Below are positions 19,679 to 31,075 of a stretch of DNA of 64,000 bases, in pieces. The stretch is from contig NZ_RSEL01000018.1 of assembly GCF_003958625.1 (NCBI RefSeq), positions 16,769 to 80,768 on the forward strand, given 5' to 3'. The translations under genes and the position numbers were made by a program. The notes under the pieces were generated by a model. The model saw nothing but the letters and a program-made list of their open reading frames with translations. It was not told where the DNA came from and searched no databases. Every line of letters begins with the position of its first letter. Within the stretch, counting starts at the first letter, position 1. The stretch comes from Tsuneonella rigui (GTDB taxonomy: Bacteria > Pseudomonadota > Alphaproteobacteria > Sphingomonadales > Sphingomonadaceae).

Positions 19679-19711
19679 GGCGCGGGGGCAATGGCTCCCG
19701 CGCCTTTTCTT
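19679..19711 (+). terminator. Rho-independent terminator of the POT transporter gene
   Basis: GGCGCGGG at 19679-19686 pairs with CCCGCGCC at 19697-19704. The stem continues three more pairs to an AATG tetraloop and is followed by TTTTCTT. It lies 13 nt after the transporter stop and excludes the in-frame ATG at 19691 as a start for the next gene. Confidence 0.92.
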
Positions 19712-19720
19712 CATGGGGGC

Positions 19721-21096
<1,376 letters not shown>

Positions 21097-21100
<4 letters not shown>

Positions 21101-22506
21101 GCGCCTCTCCCACCAAGAGCCTGCGCCCGTTCGGCGCCATCGGTCTCGCCCTCGGCCTCGCCGGAGCGTTCGTCGGTTACAAAGCGAGTGCGCAGGACTT
21201 CGCGATCACCAACGCGACCGTTGCCACCGGCGACGGCTCCGCACCGATCCAGGGCGCAACCGTCGTCGTGCGTGGCGGAAAGGTGGTCGCGGCCGGCTCC
21301 GGCGTTGCCGTACCTGCGGACGTGCAGACGATCGACGGCAGCGGCAAGTGGGTCACGCCCGGGCTGTTCGCCGCGATGACCGCGCTCGGCCTCTACGATG
21401 CGGAGGGGATCGAGGAATCGGACGATTCCGGCGCCCGCAATTCGCCCTTCGGCGCCGCGCTCGACGTGACGCCCGCGCTCAATCCGGTCTCGCAGCACGT
21501 GGCGGTGGCGCGCGACGGCGGCATCACCCGGGCGAGCGTGTTCTCGCGTCCGGCAAGCTCGATCTTCGGCGGACAAGGCGCGGTAGTCGATCTCGGGGCC
21601 GACCCGAACATGGTCGTGCGCCCGCGCGCGTTCCAGCTCGTGGCGCTCGGCGAATACGGCGCACAACTCGCCGGCGGCAGCCGGGTGAGCGCGCACGCGG
21701 TGCTCCGCAACGCGCTGCGTGAGGCTCGCCAATACAGCTCCGACAGCCGCATTCCCGGCGGTAGCGGGCCGCGCCAAGTTTCGACCGGCGACGACATCCC
21801 GGTCGATACGCGCCTGATCGACAACAGCGCCGAACGCGATGACGTGCTCCTGACGCGCTTCGACGCCGCGGCGTTGATCCCGGTCGTGAACGGCCAGCAG
21901 CCGCTCTACGTCGCGGTCGAGCGCGCCGCCGACATTCGCGCGGTGCTCGCGCTACGAAGCGAGTTCCCCAAGCTCAAGCTCGTGCTGGTCGGAGTCAGTG
22001 AGGGCTGGCGCGTGGCAAGCGAGATCGCCGCCGCCGGCGTGCCGGTTATCGCCGACCCAGTCGACGACCTGCCCTCGCGTTTCGAGCAGCTCGCCGCGAC
22101 GCAGAGCAACGTCGGCCGCATGGTTGCCGCCGGGGTTAAGGTCGCGCTCGGCGGACTCGCGGGCTCGACCGGCGACCAGCCAAAGAACCTTGCGCAATAT
22201 GCCGGCAACCTGGTCGCCCTAACCAAGGTGCCAGGAGCGTCCGGCCTTTCATGGGGCCAGGCGTTCGCAGCGATCTCATCCATCCCGGCGGAAATCTCCG
22301 GTCAGGGCGGCCGCGCGGGCGTGCTCAAGGCCGGCGCTGCAGGTGACGTTGTGATCTGGGACGGCGACCCGCTCGAACTATCGAGCGCACCCGAGCGGGT
22401 GTTCATCGATGGGGTCGAGCAGCCCAAGGACGACCACCAATCCCGGCTCAAGGATCGCTACCGCGACCTCGACGACCGCGACCAGCCCAAGGCGTTCGAC
22501 TGGTGA
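21097..22506 (+). CDS. Amidohydrolase-like periplasmic protein lacking the HxH metal motif
   Basis: 469 residues. It starts at ATG 21097, overlapping the upstream stop, with GAAGGAGA before it. Residues 1-33 form a signal peptide. The overall amidohydrolase layout is retained: N-terminal beta-sandwich, T-P-G-L at 87-90 and a C-terminal G-D-V-V-I-W-D-G-D-P-L. The catalytic D-x-H-x-H-L-G has become F-A-A-M-T-A-L-G (91-98), with Met94 and Ala96 in place of the two His. The later metal-binding His residues are not evident. It is therefore probably a non-catalytic partner or binding subunit of the preceding hydrolase. The open frame extends far upstream but that part is a shadow. Confidence 0.85.
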
Positions 22507-23009
22507 AGTGGCGCATCGCAGGCGAGGGTGGAACGACCCTGGCGCTGGGTGCCGCGCTGATCGCGGCCGCCGCGGCCATGGCCCAGCCGGTCGAGACTCC
22601 GCCCGACCACAGCCAGGACATCGTCTGGATGAACGCCCAGCAGGCCGCCTTGGCGGAGCGGGCGGCGCAGCCGGGCTGGCAGACCGTCGAGGGCGGCACG
22701 CTGTGGCGCCGCGTGGCGGGCGATGGCTCGGGTAAGCATCCGACTCCCGCCGACACGGTGACCGTGCATTACACCGGCACGTTCGTCGAGGGCGGGGTGT
22801 TCGACACCTCGGAAGGCGGCGAGCCGGCGACCTTCCCGCTCGGGCGGCTGATACCGGCGTGGACCAAGGCGATTCCGCAGATGGGCGTGGGCGATACGAT
22901 CGAAATCGCCGCCCCGGCGAGCGAGGCCTACGGCACCAAGGGCAAGGGCCCGATCCCCGGCGGCGCGACGCTGCTGTTCACCGTGCGGCTGCTCAAGATC
23001 GGCAACTGA
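22503..23009 (+). CDS. FKBP-type peptidyl-prolyl cis-trans isomerase, exported
   Basis: 168 residues with GTG start overlapping the preceding stop (GTGA). A signal peptide spans about residues 1-27. The FKBP domain fills the second half: V-T-V-H-Y-T-G-T-F, G-G-V-F-D-T-S and Y-G-T-K-G-K-G-P-I-P-G-G-A-T-L-L-F. It catalyses proline isomerisation during folding in the periplasm. As the third gene of a tightly coupled operon it may help fold the two large exported amidohydrolase-like proteins. Confidence 0.92.
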   Translation: MKWRIAGEGGTTLALGAALIAAAAAMAQPVETPPDHSQDIVWMNAQQAALAERAAQPGWQTVEGGTLWRRVAGDGSGKHPTPADTVTVHYTGTFVEGGVFDTSEGGEPATFPLGRLIPAWTKAIPQMGVGDTIEIAAPASEAYGTKGKGPIPGGATLLFTVRLLKIGN

Positions 23010-23058
23010 AGGGACAGCAGGCCGCGCCGGATTGCAATCGCCGGCAAGTCTGATACCC

Positions 23059-23759
23059 ATGTTGACACCGTTCACATGGGGAGATGCGGTGTGGACCCTG
23101 CCCTTGCTGACCGCCGCGAGTATCGCCTTCGTCGGCACGCACTTCGCGCTGTCGCATCCGCTGCGCGCGCCGATCGTCGCGCGGATCGGCGAGAAGGGGT
23201 TCCTGCCGCTCTATTGGCTCGTCGCGTTCGCTACGCTCGGCTGGATGGTTCTCGCGTTCCGCGCCGCCCCACCGCTCGACCTCCCTGGTTCGGGCGAGAT
23301 CGGCTGGATCGCCGCGACCGTCGTCACCCTGCCCGCGCTGCTGCTGTTTCTCGGTAGCTTGCGCGGCAACCCTGCCATCCCCGGCCCCGCTGCGCCAAAG
23401 CCCATCACCCGCGCGCCGACCGGCGTGTTCGCCGTCACCCGCCACCCGATGATGTGGGGCTTTGCGCTCTGGGCGCTCAGCCACGTCATCCTGTGGTGGA
23501 GCTGGCGCACGGTCATCGTTGGCGCGACGATCCTGTTCCTCGCCCTCGTCGGCGCGCACCTGCAGACCGCAAGAAGGCAGCGCTGCATGGCGAGAACTGG
23601 GCCGGATGGGCAACTACGACGAGCTACTGGCCGCGCTGGGGCCGGCTGCTCGGTGCGGGCGCCGTGCTTTGGACGATAGCGATTGCATTGTGGCTTGCGA
23701 TCACATGGGCGCATGCGCCATCGGCAGGCGTGCCGGCAGGCCTGTGGCGGTGGTTATGA
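23059..23759 (+). pseudogene. NnrU-family membrane protein, interrupted by a -1 frameshift
   Basis: ATG 23059 opens a protein with at least four membrane helices and the NnrU signature P-T-G-V-F-A-V-T-R-H-P-M-M-W-G. The frame follows homology up to G-A-H-L-Q (about 23566), then continues as unrelated Arg-rich sequence to 23679. In the next frame, from D-R-K-K-A-A-L-H-G-E-N-W onward, the family C-terminus (K-K-x-A-L-H-G-x-x-W, then a final helix A-V-L-W-T-I-A-I-A-L-W-L) runs to TGA 23757-23759. One missing base near 23562-23567 explains both halves. No slippery heptamer is present, so this is a mutation or a sequencing error. NnrU is associated with denitrification gene sets but is widespread in alphaproteobacteria. 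Confidence 0.8.
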
Positions 23760-23771
23760 CGCGGATTTCGT

Positions 23772-24260
23772 TCAGCCTACCAATCCAGGGAAAACGTTGA
23801 GCGGTAGGCCGAGCGCCACTTTGCGCATGATGTCATCCGCCGGATCGCCCAGCTCGACGCCAGAAAGCGCATGATCGCGGAGAAGATCTCCGAACGCCTG
23901 GGCTACGAGGACTAGACCGTAGGGATCGCGCTTAAAAATCGGCGCCCCCTCGTCGAAACTGAGGACATTGAGCGCGAAATAGGAATGCCGTCCGATCGGA
24001 TGAAATGGCAGAAATTCAGCGAGACCGGCGCAGATGCCGGCCAACGCGTCCTTTGCCCTCTCCGAAACGACAGGCGCCATCACCATCCAGATAACGAAAT
24101 CGGCCGGCTTATAGCTGGTGCCGATCAACTTCGCGGGTGGGATCTGCCAGCCTGACGCCATGGGCTGGCCCACGAAATGATCGTGGAAATAGCGCAGGTC
24201 GTGTGGGATAAAGGACGGACGCCGCTTCCCAAGGCAGACAAGTTCGTATGGCGGTGTCAT
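23772..24260 (-). CDS. Hypothetical protein, Imm11 (MXAN_0049)-like
   Basis: 162 residues, no signal peptide or membrane helix. The middle (K-P-A-D-F-V-I-W-M-V-M-A-P-V-V-S-E-R-A-K-D-A-L then E-F-L-P-F-H-P-I and Y-F-A-L-N-V-L) resembles the Imm11 immunity-protein family found beside polymorphic toxins. That assignment rests on remembered pattern only. No toxin gene is visible on either side: dxs lies upstream and the NnrU remnant downstream. Base composition is lower than in neighbouring genes (33 of 60 bases G/C in 24061-24120), so recent acquisition is possible. No strong ribosome-binding site precedes ATG 24260. Confidence 0.6.
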   Translation of the reverse strand: MTPPYELVCLGKRRPSFIPHDLRYFHDHFVGQPMASGWQIPPAKLIGTSYKPADFVIWMVMAPVVSERAKDALAGICAGLAEFLPFHPIGRHSYFALNVLSFDEGAPIFKRDPYGLVLVAQAFGDLLRDHALSGVELGDPADDIMRKVALGLPLNVFPGLVG

Positions 24261-24290
24261 CGAGACCGGCAGGACGGCTCACCCATCCTT

Positions 24291-26213
24291 TCAGGCCCGC
24301 GCCTCTTCCACCCCCGCGCTGTTGTGGCGCAGCGCCTTGAGTACCGTGTCGATGATGTGCGGGGCGTTGAGGCCGGCTTCGTCGTATTGCTTCGCCGGGT
24401 CGTCGTGGTCCTGGAACACGTCGGGCAGGCGCATGGTGCGGATTTTCAGGCCCGCATCGAGCAGGCCCTCGTCGCTGGCATGCGTCAGGACATGCGCGCC
24501 GAGGCCGCCGATGGCGGCTTCCTCGACGGTCACCACTACCTCATGGGTGCGCATCAGGCGGTCGATCAACGCGGTGTCGAGCGGCTTGGCGAAGCGCAGG
24601 TCGGCGACGGTGGTCGACAGGCCCTTGGCTTCGAGCGCATCCGCCGCCTTGAGCGCCTCGGCAAGGCGGGTACCGAGCGACAGCAGCGCCACCTTGGTCC
24701 CTTCGCGAACCACCCGGCCCTTGCCGATTTCGAGCAGTTGCGGCGTCTCGGGCAGCGCCACCCCGGTGCCGTTGCCGCGCGGATAGCGGAAGGCGATCGG
24801 GCCGGCGTCGTACTCGGCGGCGGTATAGGTCATGTGGACCAGCTCGGCCTCGTCCGCCGCGGCCATCACCACCATGTTGGGCAGAGTCGTAAGGTAGGTC
24901 ACATCGAACGAGCCGGCGTGCGTCGCCCCGTCCGCCCCCACCAGCCCCGCGCGGTCGATCGCGAAGCGGACCGGCAGGTTCTGGATCGCGACGTCGTGTA
25001 CAACCTGGTCGAAGGCACGCTGCAAGAAGGTCGAATAGATCGCGCAGAACGGCCGCATGCCCTGCGCCGCGAGCCCGGCGGCGAAGGTCACCGCGTGCTG
25101 CTCGGCAATGCCCACGTCGAAGCTGCGCTCGGGGTGCGCTTTGGCGAAACGGTCCACCCCGGTGCCGCTAGGCATCGCCGCGGTGATCGCGCAGATGCGG
25201 TCGTCGGTTTCGGCGAGCTTCGCCAGCGTATCCCCGAACACGTTCTGATAAGCGGGCGGGCCCCCGGCGCTTTTCTTCTGTTCGCCGGTGATGACGTCGA
25301 ACTTCTGCACCCCATGGTATTTGTCGGCGCTGTTCTCCGCCGGGGCGTAGCCCTTGCCCTTCTTGGTCACCACGTGGACCAGGATCGGCCCCTGCTCGCT
25401 GTCGCGCACGTTCTCCAGCACCGGGATCAGGTGGTCGAGGTTATGCCCGTCGATCGGACCGACGTAGTAGAAGCCGAGCTCCTCGAACAGCGTGCCCCCG
25501 GTGACCATCCCGCGGGTGAATTCCTCGGCCTTCTCGAGCCCGTGGTTCAGACGCCGGCTGAGCTTGGCCGAAAGCCGCTTGGCGAGGCTGCGCAGCCCGA
25601 GGTACTCGCTGCTCGACACCATTCGCGCCAGATAGGCGGAGAGCCCGCCCACCGGCGGCGCGATCGACATGTCGTTGTCGTTGAGGATCACGACCAGCCG
25701 GTTGCCCGCGGCCTCGGCGTTGTTCATCGCCTCGTAGGCCATGCCGGCGCTCATCGCGCCGTCGCCGATCACCGCGATGCCCTTGCCGGGCTGGCCCTTC
25801 AATTTGTTGGCCACCGCGAAGCCGAGCGCGGCGCTGATCGAGGTCGACGAGTGCGCGGCGCCGAACGGATCGTACTCGCTCTCGCTGCGCTTGGTGAAGC
25901 CCGAGAGGCCGCCGCCTTGGCGCAGGGTGCGGATGCGGTCGCGGCGGCCAGTCAGGATCTTGTGCGGATAGGCCTGGTGGCCGACGTCCCACACCAGCTT
26001 GTCGGTCGGGGTATCGAACACGTAGTGGATCGCTACGGTCAGCTCGACCACGCCGAGGCCCGAACCCAAGTGCCCGCCGGTCGAGCCGACCGCGCTGATC
26101 ATCTCCGAGCGCAGTTCGTCGGCGAGCTGGCGCAGGTCTTCCGGCTTGAGCTTGCGGAGGTCTTCAGGAGTATCGACGGTGTCGAGCAGAGGCGTCACGG
26201 GGCGCGAAGTCAT
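24291..26213 (-). CDS. dxs: 1-deoxy-D-xylulose-5-phosphate synthase
   Basis: 640 residues with all transketolase-family features. The thiamine diphosphate motif is G-D-G-A-M-S-A-G-M with a downstream N-D-N-D-M-S. The N-terminal half has [12 protein letters not shown] and D-V-G-H-Q-A-Y, the central pyrimidine domain has [11 protein letters not shown], and there is a C-terminal transketolase domain. It condenses pyruvate and glyceraldehyde-3-phosphate to DXP, the entry step of the MEP isoprenoid pathway (also feeding thiamine and pyridoxal synthesis). Length is standard. It is transcribed away from zur with an 84-bp gap. Confidence 0.98.
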   Translation of the reverse strand: MTSRPVTPLLDTVDTPEDLRKLKPEDLRQLADELRSEMISAVGSTGGHLGSGLGVVELTVAIHYVFDTPTDKLVWDVGHQAYPHKILTGRRDRIRTLRQGGGLSGFTKRSESEYDPFGAAHSSTSISAALGFAVANKLKGQPGKGIAVIGDGAMSAGMAYEAMNNAEAAGNRLVVILNDNDMSIAPPVGGLSAYLARMVSSSEYLGLRSLAKRLSAKLSRRLNHGLEKAEEFTRGMVTGGTLFEELGFYYVGPIDGHNLDHLIPVLENVRDSEQGPILVHVVTKKGKGYAPAENSADKYHGVQKFDVITGEQKKSAGGPPAYQNVFGDTLAKLAETDDRICAITAAMPSGTGVDRFAKAHPERSFDVGIAEQHAVTFAAGLAAQGMRPFCAIYSTFLQRAFDQVVHDVAIQNLPVRFAIDRAGLVGADGATHAGSFDVTYLTTLPNMVVMAAADEAELVHMTYTAAEYDAGPIAFRYPRGNGTGVALPETPQLLEIGKGRVVREGTKVALLSLGTRLAEALKAADALEAKGLSTTVADLRFAKPLDTALIDRLMRTHEVVVTVEEAAIGGLGAHVLTHASDEGLLDAGLKIRTMRLPDVFQDHDDPAKQYDEAGLNAPHIIDTVLKALRHNSAGVEEARA

Positions 26214-26297
26214 GCGTCCCGTCCTACACGCCCACGCGATTGCTGTCGATGAAAGGTCTCTGATGAAACCATGAGGGTTCGGTGAAATCGCCGCGCG

Positions 26298-26756
26298 TCA
26301 GTGGCATTGGGCGCAGAGACCGCGGATCTCGATTACCGGGCGCTCGGGCTTGAAGTCGGCCTTTTCGGCGAGGCCGCGCACCGACTTGGTCAGCGCGTCG
26401 TCGTCGATGTGGGTGGCTTCGCCGCATTCGTCGCATACCAGGAAGATGCAGTCGTGCAGGCAGCCAGGATGGCTGTTGGCGAGGTAGGCGTTGCTGCTCT
26501 CGACCCGGAGCGCGAGGTTGTTGGCCACGAACACATCGAGGATGCGGTAGATCGAGTTGGGCGCGATGCGCTTGCCGCGCTTGGCCGAGACCTCGTCGGC
26601 GATGTCGTAGGCGCTCGCGGGCGAGGCGTGGGTGGCGAGCGCGTCGAACACGTCGGCGCGCAGCTCGGTCCACTGCTCGCCTGCGGCGATCAACGCGTCC
26701 CGCGCTGCGGGGGCAAGGCTGTCGCCCGAGTGCTCGTGATGATGGTGGCCCGACAT
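26298..26756 (-). CDS. zur: Fur-family regulator, Zur-like
   Basis: 152 residues from ATG 26756; the larger open frame upstream belongs to a shadow of msrA. The N-terminus is His-rich (M-S-G-H-H-H-H-E-H), typical of zinc-sensing members. A winged helix follows (A-Y-D-I-A-D-E-V and S-I-Y-R-I-L-D-V-F). Two CxxC pairs, C108/C111 and C148/C151, form the structural zinc site, and H-P-G-C-L-H-D-C could supply further ligands. It should repress zinc uptake genes when zinc is plentiful. No zinc transporter lies next to it. I favour Zur over Fur or PerR because of the His-rich head. Confidence 0.88.
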   Translation of the reverse strand: MSGHHHHEHSGDSLAPAARDALIAAGEQWTELRADVFDALATHASPASAYDIADEVSAKRGKRIAPNSIYRILDVFVANNLALRVESSNAYLANSHPGCLHDCIFLVCDECGEATHIDDDALTKSVRGLAEKADFKPERPVIEIRGLCAQCH

Positions 26757-26800
26757 GGCGCGCAATGTAGTGCCTGGCGCGCCTCCGCGCCAGTGCAGGG

Positions 26801-27469
26801 TCAGTTGCGGACGAAGGCGGTCTGATAGACGCCGGGGTACATGCCCTTGAGCGCGGCGACCTTGGGCGCGTCCCACCGGATGATGTAGCCGTGCTTCGGA
26901 TTGTTGAGCGCGAAATCCTGGTGATACGCTTCGGCCGGGTAGAACGCGCCGCTTTCGATGGTGGTGACGATCGGACGGCTCCACAGCTTGGCGGCGGACA
27001 GCTGCGCGATGTAGGCCTTGGCGACCGCGGTCTGCTCGGCGCTCTGCGGGAACAGCGCGGTGCGGTATTGGGTGCCGCTGTCGGGGCCTTGGCGGTTCTT
27101 GAGCGTGGGATCGGCGATCACCGAGAAGTAGATGCGCAGCAACTGGTCGTAGCGAATCACGGCGGGATCGTAGGTCACCTTGACCGCTTCGGCATGGCCG
27201 GTGCCGCCGCCCGACACGGTGTCGTAGCTGGCGTTGGCCTTGCTGCCGCCGGCGAACCCGCTGACTGCGCTCTTCACGCCCTTCACGTGGCTGAAAACCG
27301 CCTCGACGCCCCAGAAGCAGCCGCCGGCAAAGACCGCGGTCTTGAGGCCCTTTTCGGCCGCCTCGCGCTTCGCCATCGGCGCGTGGACGGTGCCCTCGCC
27401 CGCGATCGCGGCGCTTTGGCATCCGGCCAGCGCCAGTGCGGCGGCGGCGAGGAGCGCCGCGCGCTTCAC
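26801..27469 (-). CDS. msrA: Peptide-methionine (S)-S-oxide reductase, lipoprotein form
   Basis: 222 residues from GTG 27469. The start gives a perfect lipoprotein signal ending L-A-G-C (Cys17); the longer frame has no such signal. The catalytic motif G-G-C-F-W-G places the active cysteine at residue 51. G-x-G-T-G-H-A-E-A and Y-H-Q-D-F are also conserved. It reduces methionine-S-sulfoxide in proteins, here probably on the periplasmic side. C-terminal resolving cysteines are not obvious. The start overlaps the stop of a 48-residue gene upstream (GTGA), implying coupled translation. Confidence 0.95.
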   Translation of the reverse strand: MKRAALLAAAALALAGCQSAAIAGEGTVHAPMAKREAAEKGLKTAVFAGGCFWGVEAVFSHVKGVKSAVSGFAGGSKANASYDTVSGGGTGHAEAVKVTYDPAVIRYDQLLRIYFSVIADPTLKNRQGPDSGTQYRTALFPQSAEQTAVAKAYIAQLSAAKLWSRPIVTTIESGAFYPAEAYHQDFALNNPKHGYIIRWDAPKVAALKGMYPGVYQTAFVRN

Positions 27470-27612
27470 CGGGTGGCGACCACGGGCGCGGCGTGCGCCT
27501 GGCTCACCAGGCCCGCCTCGCCCTGCGGTGCCATCTGCCACACCGCGATCGCGGTGCCGATGGCAAAGCCGATGCCGAGGTTGCGGGTGAGATCGGACGA
27601 GAACAGGCGCAT
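27466..27612 (-). CDS. Small single-helix membrane protein upstream of msrA
   Basis: 48 residues from ATG 27612, which has AAGGA about 7 nt before it. After M-R-L-F-S-S-D-L-T-R-N comes one hydrophobic stretch (L-G-I-G-F-A-I-G-T-A-I-A-V-W), then a short soluble tail. No family is recognised, but the stop is embedded in the msrA start codon, so the frame is very likely translated. It might anchor or aid the reductase. Confidence 0.65.
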   Translation of the reverse strand: MRLFSSDLTRNLGIGFAIGTAIAVWQMAPQGEAGLVSQAHAAPVVATR

Positions 27613-27695
27613 TTCAGATTCCTTTGGCTGCGCGATATGGGTAGCCGTCAAGGAATTGCGAGGCCCTTAACCCGGCCGTTGGGGGAGGTTCATGG

Positions 27696-29264
27696 ATGCT
27701 CGACGCCGCGATCATCGGGGCGGGCCATAATGGGCTGGTGTGCGCGTTCTACCTCGCCCGGGCGGGGCAAAAGGTGCGGCTGTACGAGGCGCGCGGAGTG
27801 CCCGGCGGGGCGGCGGTGACCGAGGAGTTTGCGCCGGGTTTCCGCAACTCGACCGCGAGTTACACCGTCAGCCTGCTCCAGCCCAAGGTCATCGCCGACA
27901 TGGGCTTGGTTCAGCGGGGCTACCGGGTGATCGAGCGGCCGTTCGCCAACTTCCTTCCACTGGAGGGCGACTATCTGCTGGTCGGTGGCGGCTTGGCGGC
28001 GACGCAAGCCCAGTTTGCACGGTTTTCAAGCAAAGATGCGGAGGCGCTCCCCGACTACTACGCGATGCTCGAAACGGTGGCTGAGGTGCTGCGCGACCTC
28101 GCGCTCAAGGTACCGCCTGACATCAACGGCGGCCCGCGGGCGCTGCTCGATGCGGTCATGCAATCGCGCAGGGTCGCCAAGCTGCCGCTCGCCGCCAAGC
28201 GCGACGTGCTGGCGCTGTTCACCCGCTCGGCGCGCGAGGTGCTGGAGCAGCGGTTCGAGAGCGAGCCGGTCAAGGCCGCGTTCGGGTTCGATGCCTGCGT
28301 CGGCAATTACGCCAGCCCCGACGCGCCGGGCAGCGCCTATGTGCTCCTCCATCATGTGTTCGGCGAGGTGAACGGCAAGAAGGGCGCATGGGGCCATGTG
28401 CCGGGCGGAATGGGCACGGTCACCAGGCTGATGGCCGAGGCGGTGCGCGAGGCGGGCGGCGAGATCGTCACCGACGCGCCGGTTGAGCGCGTGCTGGTCG
28501 AGGACGGAAAGGCCGTCGGCCTGCGCCTGGCGAGCGGCGAGGAGGTGCGGGCGAAGCGCGTCATCGCCAACCTCGGGCCCAAGCCGCTGTTCGATCGCCT
28601 CGTGCCAAGCGAGGCGGTGACACACGACTTCGCGCGGGCGATGGCGGGATACCAGAGCGGATCGGGTTCCTTGCGGATAAACGTCGCGCTGTCCGGATTG
28701 CCGCGCTTCACCCATGCGCCGGCGGGCGAGGAACATCTCAAGGCCGGCATCATCATCGCCCCAAGCCTCGCTTACATGGACCGCGCCTGGCGCGACGCGA
28801 CCGAGCAAGGCTTCAGCCGCGAGCCGATTGTCGAGATGCTGATCCCGAGCCTCGTCGATGACAGCCTCGCGCCACCGGGCCAACACGTCGCGAGCCTGTT
28901 CTGCCAGCACGTCGATCCGGACCTGCCGGAGGATCGCGAGGATGACGCGGTCGAAGCGGTATTCGACACGATCGAGGCGCATGCCCCTGGATTCCGTGCA
29001 CTGGTTTTGCACAAGCAAGTCCACACCCCCCGCGCGCTCGAAGCCAAATTCGGCCTGTGGCGCGGCGATATCTTCCACGGCCGCATGAGCCTCGACCAGC
29101 TCTGGGCCGCGCGGCCGGCGCTGGGTGCAGGGAGCTACCGGACCCCGTTGCCGGGCTTGTGGCTATGCGGCGCGGGCGCCCATCCCGGCGGCGGAGTTAC
29201 CGGCGCGCCCGGCCACAACTGCGCCCACGCGATCCTGCGCGAAGGGAAGTGGTGGCGCCGTTAG
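27696..29264 (+). CDS. FAD-dependent oxidoreductase, CrtI/PYROXD2-like
   Basis: 522 residues starting with the dinucleotide-binding fold [12 protein letters not shown] (G8-x-G10-x-x-G13). [10 protein letters not shown] follows. The C-terminal flavin motif is [19 protein letters not shown]. This is the phytoene-desaturase-related group that includes mitochondrial PYROXD2. No carotenoid gene is adjacent, so a desaturase role is uncertain. GGGAGG about 8 nt before ATG 27696 fixes the start. It is convergent with purH. Confidence 0.85.
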   Translation: MLDAAIIGAGHNGLVCAFYLARAGQKVRLYEARGVPGGAAVTEEFAPGFRNSTASYTVSLLQPKVIADMGLVQRGYRVIERPFANFLPLEGDYLLVGGGLAATQAQFARFSSKDAEALPDYYAMLETVAEVLRDLALKVPPDINGGPRALLDAVMQSRRVAKLPLAAKRDVLALFTRSAREVLEQRFESEPVKAAFGFDACVGNYASPDAPGSAYVLLHHVFGEVNGKKGAWGHVPGGMGTVTRLMAEAVREAGGEIVTDAPVERVLVEDGKAVGLRLASGEEVRAKRVIANLGPKPLFDRLVPSEAVTHDFARAMAGYQSGSGSLRINVALSGLPRFTHAPAGEEHLKAGIIIAPSLAYMDRAWRDATEQGFSREPIVEMLIPSLVDDSLAPPGQHVASLFCQHVDPDLPEDREDDAVEAVFDTIEAHAPGFRALVLHKQVHTPRALEAKFGLWRGDIFHGRMSLDQLWAARPALGAGSYRTPLPGLWLCGAGAHPGGGVTGAPGHNCAHAILREGKWWRR

Positions 29265-29349
29265 AGACGGTTCGCGACTAGCGAGCCGCAAGGGCGACCG
29301 CCCGCCCGCAGGCGCACCGGAGCGAAGCGTAGGAAACCGCGCCGAGGAC

Positions 29350-29369
29350 GAGCGCGCGGAGGCGCGCTC
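29350..29369. repeat. GC-rich hairpin between convergent genes
   Basis: GAGCGCGC and GCGCGCTC form an 8-bp perfect stem with a GGAG loop, in the gap between the oxidoreductase gene and the convergent purH. Neither strand has a T-run on its 3' side, so it is not a standard terminator. It may still block read-through. Confidence 0.35.
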
Positions 29370-29378
29370 GAAAAGCAA

Positions 29379-30974
29379 TCAATGCCGGAAGTGGCGCATG
29401 CCGGTGAAGACCATCGCCAGGCCCGCGTCGTCGGCGGCCTTGATCACTTCCTCGTCGCGGATTGAACCGCCCGGTTGGATCACCGCGGTCGCGCCCGCCT
29501 CGGCCGCGGCGAGCAGGCCGTCGGCGAAGGGGAAGAAGGCATCGGAAGCGACTGCGCTGCCGACTGTGCGGGGCGCGTCCCAGCCGTGCTTCTCGGCCGC
29601 CTCGGCCGCTTTCATCGCGGCGATGCGCGAGCTGTCGCGGCGGTTCATCTGGCCCGCGCCGATGCCGGCGGTGACGCCGTCCTTGGCATAGACGATCGCG
29701 TTCGATTTCACGTGGCGGGCGACGGTCCAGGCGAACAGGCAGTCGTGCAATTCCTGTTCGGTGGGCGCGCGTTTTGTTACGACTTTCAAGTCGTTACGGG
29801 TGATCGCCCCGTTGTCGCGGTCCTGCACCAGGATGCCCCCGGCGATGACCGCCATCGTCTGGCCGGGGCGGCGCGGGTCGGGCAGGCTATCGACGAGGAG
29901 CAGGCGCAAGTTCTTCTTTTTGGCAAAGAAATCGAGCGCCGCTTGGTCCGCGCCGGGGGCGACGACCACTTCAGTGAAGATCTGGCAGATCGCCTCGGCG
30001 GTTGGGCCGTCGAGCGGGACGTTGGTGGCGACGATGCCGCCGAACGCCGAAACGTCGTCGCAATGAAGCGCTTCATTCCAAGCGGCGAACAGCGTCGAAC
30101 ACTGGGCGACACCGCACGGATTGGCGTGCTTGACGATTACCACCGCCGGATCCTGCCCGCGAAATTCGGCCGCTAGCTCCAGCGCCGCGGCGGCGTCGTT
30201 GTAGTTGTTGTAGCTGAGTTCCTTGCCTTGCACCTGCTGCGCCTGCGGCAGCCCTTGGGTGTGCGGGCCGGCGGGCAGGTACAGCGCGGCGTTCTGGTGC
30301 GGGTTCTCGCCATAGCGCAGCGTGCCGGCGAGCTTCCGTGTCATCGATACCATCGGCGGGAAGCGCTCGCCCTGGTCGGCGAAGGCGAACCACTGGCTGA
30401 TCATGCTGTCGTAGGCGGCGGTCGCGGCGAAGGCCTTGGCCGCCATCCGCTTGCGGAAATCGAGCGAGGTCGCGCCGTCGTTGGCGCCGAGCTCCTCCAG
30501 CAGCCTATCGTAGTCGGCGGGGTCGGTGACGATGGTCACGAACTGGTGGTTCTTCGCCGCCGAGCGGACCATGCTCGGCCCGCCGATGTCGATGTTCTCG
30601 ATCACCTCGTCCCGCTCAGCACCTCGCATCACGGTCGCCTCGAACGGGTAGAGGTTGACCACCACCAGGTCGATCCCGCCGATCTCGTGCGCGTCCATCG
30701 CCGCGGCATGGTCCGGGTTGTCGCGCACCGCCAGCAGGCCGCCGTGGATCATCGGGTGGAGCGTCTTTACGCGCCCGTCCATCATCTCGGGAAAGCCGGT
30801 CACGTCGGACACGTCGCGCACCGTCAGCCCTTCGTCGCGCAGTGCCTTGGCCGTGCCGCCGGTCGAGATCAGCTCGACCCCGGCGTCGGCCAGCGTACGG
30901 CCGAGTTCGGCCAAGCCGTCCTTGTCGGACACCGACAGCAGCGCCCGCTTGATAGTCACGTCAGTCACTTGCAC
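29379..30974 (-). CDS. purH: Bifunctional AICAR formyltransferase/IMP cyclohydrolase
   Basis: 531 residues. The N-terminal IMP cyclohydrolase domain has [11 protein letters not shown] and G-R-V-K-T-L-H-P. The C-terminal AICAR transformylase has [18 protein letters not shown] and N-R-R-D-S-S-R-I-A. It performs the last two steps of purine biosynthesis, making IMP from AICAR with 10-formyl-THF. Three GTG codons compete as start (30974, 30968, 30956); the second has AGG at better spacing. It follows the heparinase-like gene in the rpe operon, with a REP-like repeat between them. Confidence 0.97.
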   Translation of the reverse strand: MQVTDVTIKRALLSVSDKDGLAELGRTLADAGVELISTGGTAKALRDEGLTVRDVSDVTGFPEMMDGRVKTLHPMIHGGLLAVRDNPDHAAAMDAHEIGGIDLVVVNLYPFEATVMRGAERDEVIENIDIGGPSMVRSAAKNHQFVTIVTDPADYDRLLEELGANDGATSLDFRKRMAAKAFAATAAYDSMISQWFAFADQGERFPPMVSMTRKLAGTLRYGENPHQNAALYLPAGPHTQGLPQAQQVQGKELSYNNYNDAAAALELAAEFRGQDPAVVIVKHANPCGVAQCSTLFAAWNEALHCDDVSAFGGIVATNVPLDGPTAEAICQIFTEVVVAPGADQAALDFFAKKKNLRLLLVDSLPDPRRPGQTMAVIAGGILVQDRDNGAITRNDLKVVTKRAPTEQELHDCLFAWTVARHVKSNAIVYAKDGVTAGIGAGQMNRRDSSRIAAMKAAEAAEKHGWDAPRTVGSAVASDAFFPFADGLLAAAEAGATAVIQPGGSIRDEEVIKAADDAGLAMVFTGMRHFRH

Positions 30975-30980
30975 TTACCT

Positions 30981-31064
30981 CGTCATTGCGAGCGCAGCGA
31001 AGCAATCCATGATCGCGCGCTCGGGAGATGGATCACGTCGTCGCTACGCTCCTCGCGATGAGGA
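30981..31064. repeat. REP-like palindromic repeat (CGTCATTGCGAGCG type)
   Basis: CGTCATTGCGAGCGCAGCGA with AGCAATCCA on the left faces an imperfect inverted copy, TGGATCACGTCGTCGCTACG followed by CTCCTCGCGATGA, on the right. This pair of arms is the form of a dispersed palindromic repeat widely seen in alphaproteobacterial chromosomes. Here it separates the heparinase-like gene from purH. Confidence 0.75.
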
Positions 31065-31075
31065 AGGAAGTTGGC

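Noticed and set aside
19691..19720. ATG at 19691 as start of the first amidohydrolase
   Set aside because: It lies in the loop of the terminator hairpin of the preceding gene, and the lipoprotein signal begins at 19721.
23554..23575. Programmed ribosomal frameshift in the NnrU gene
   Set aside because: No slippery heptamer or downstream structure is visible; a simple base loss is more likely.
29265..29378. Terminator for purH or the FAD oxidoreductase
   Set aside because: A hairpin is present, but neither strand has a T-tract after it.
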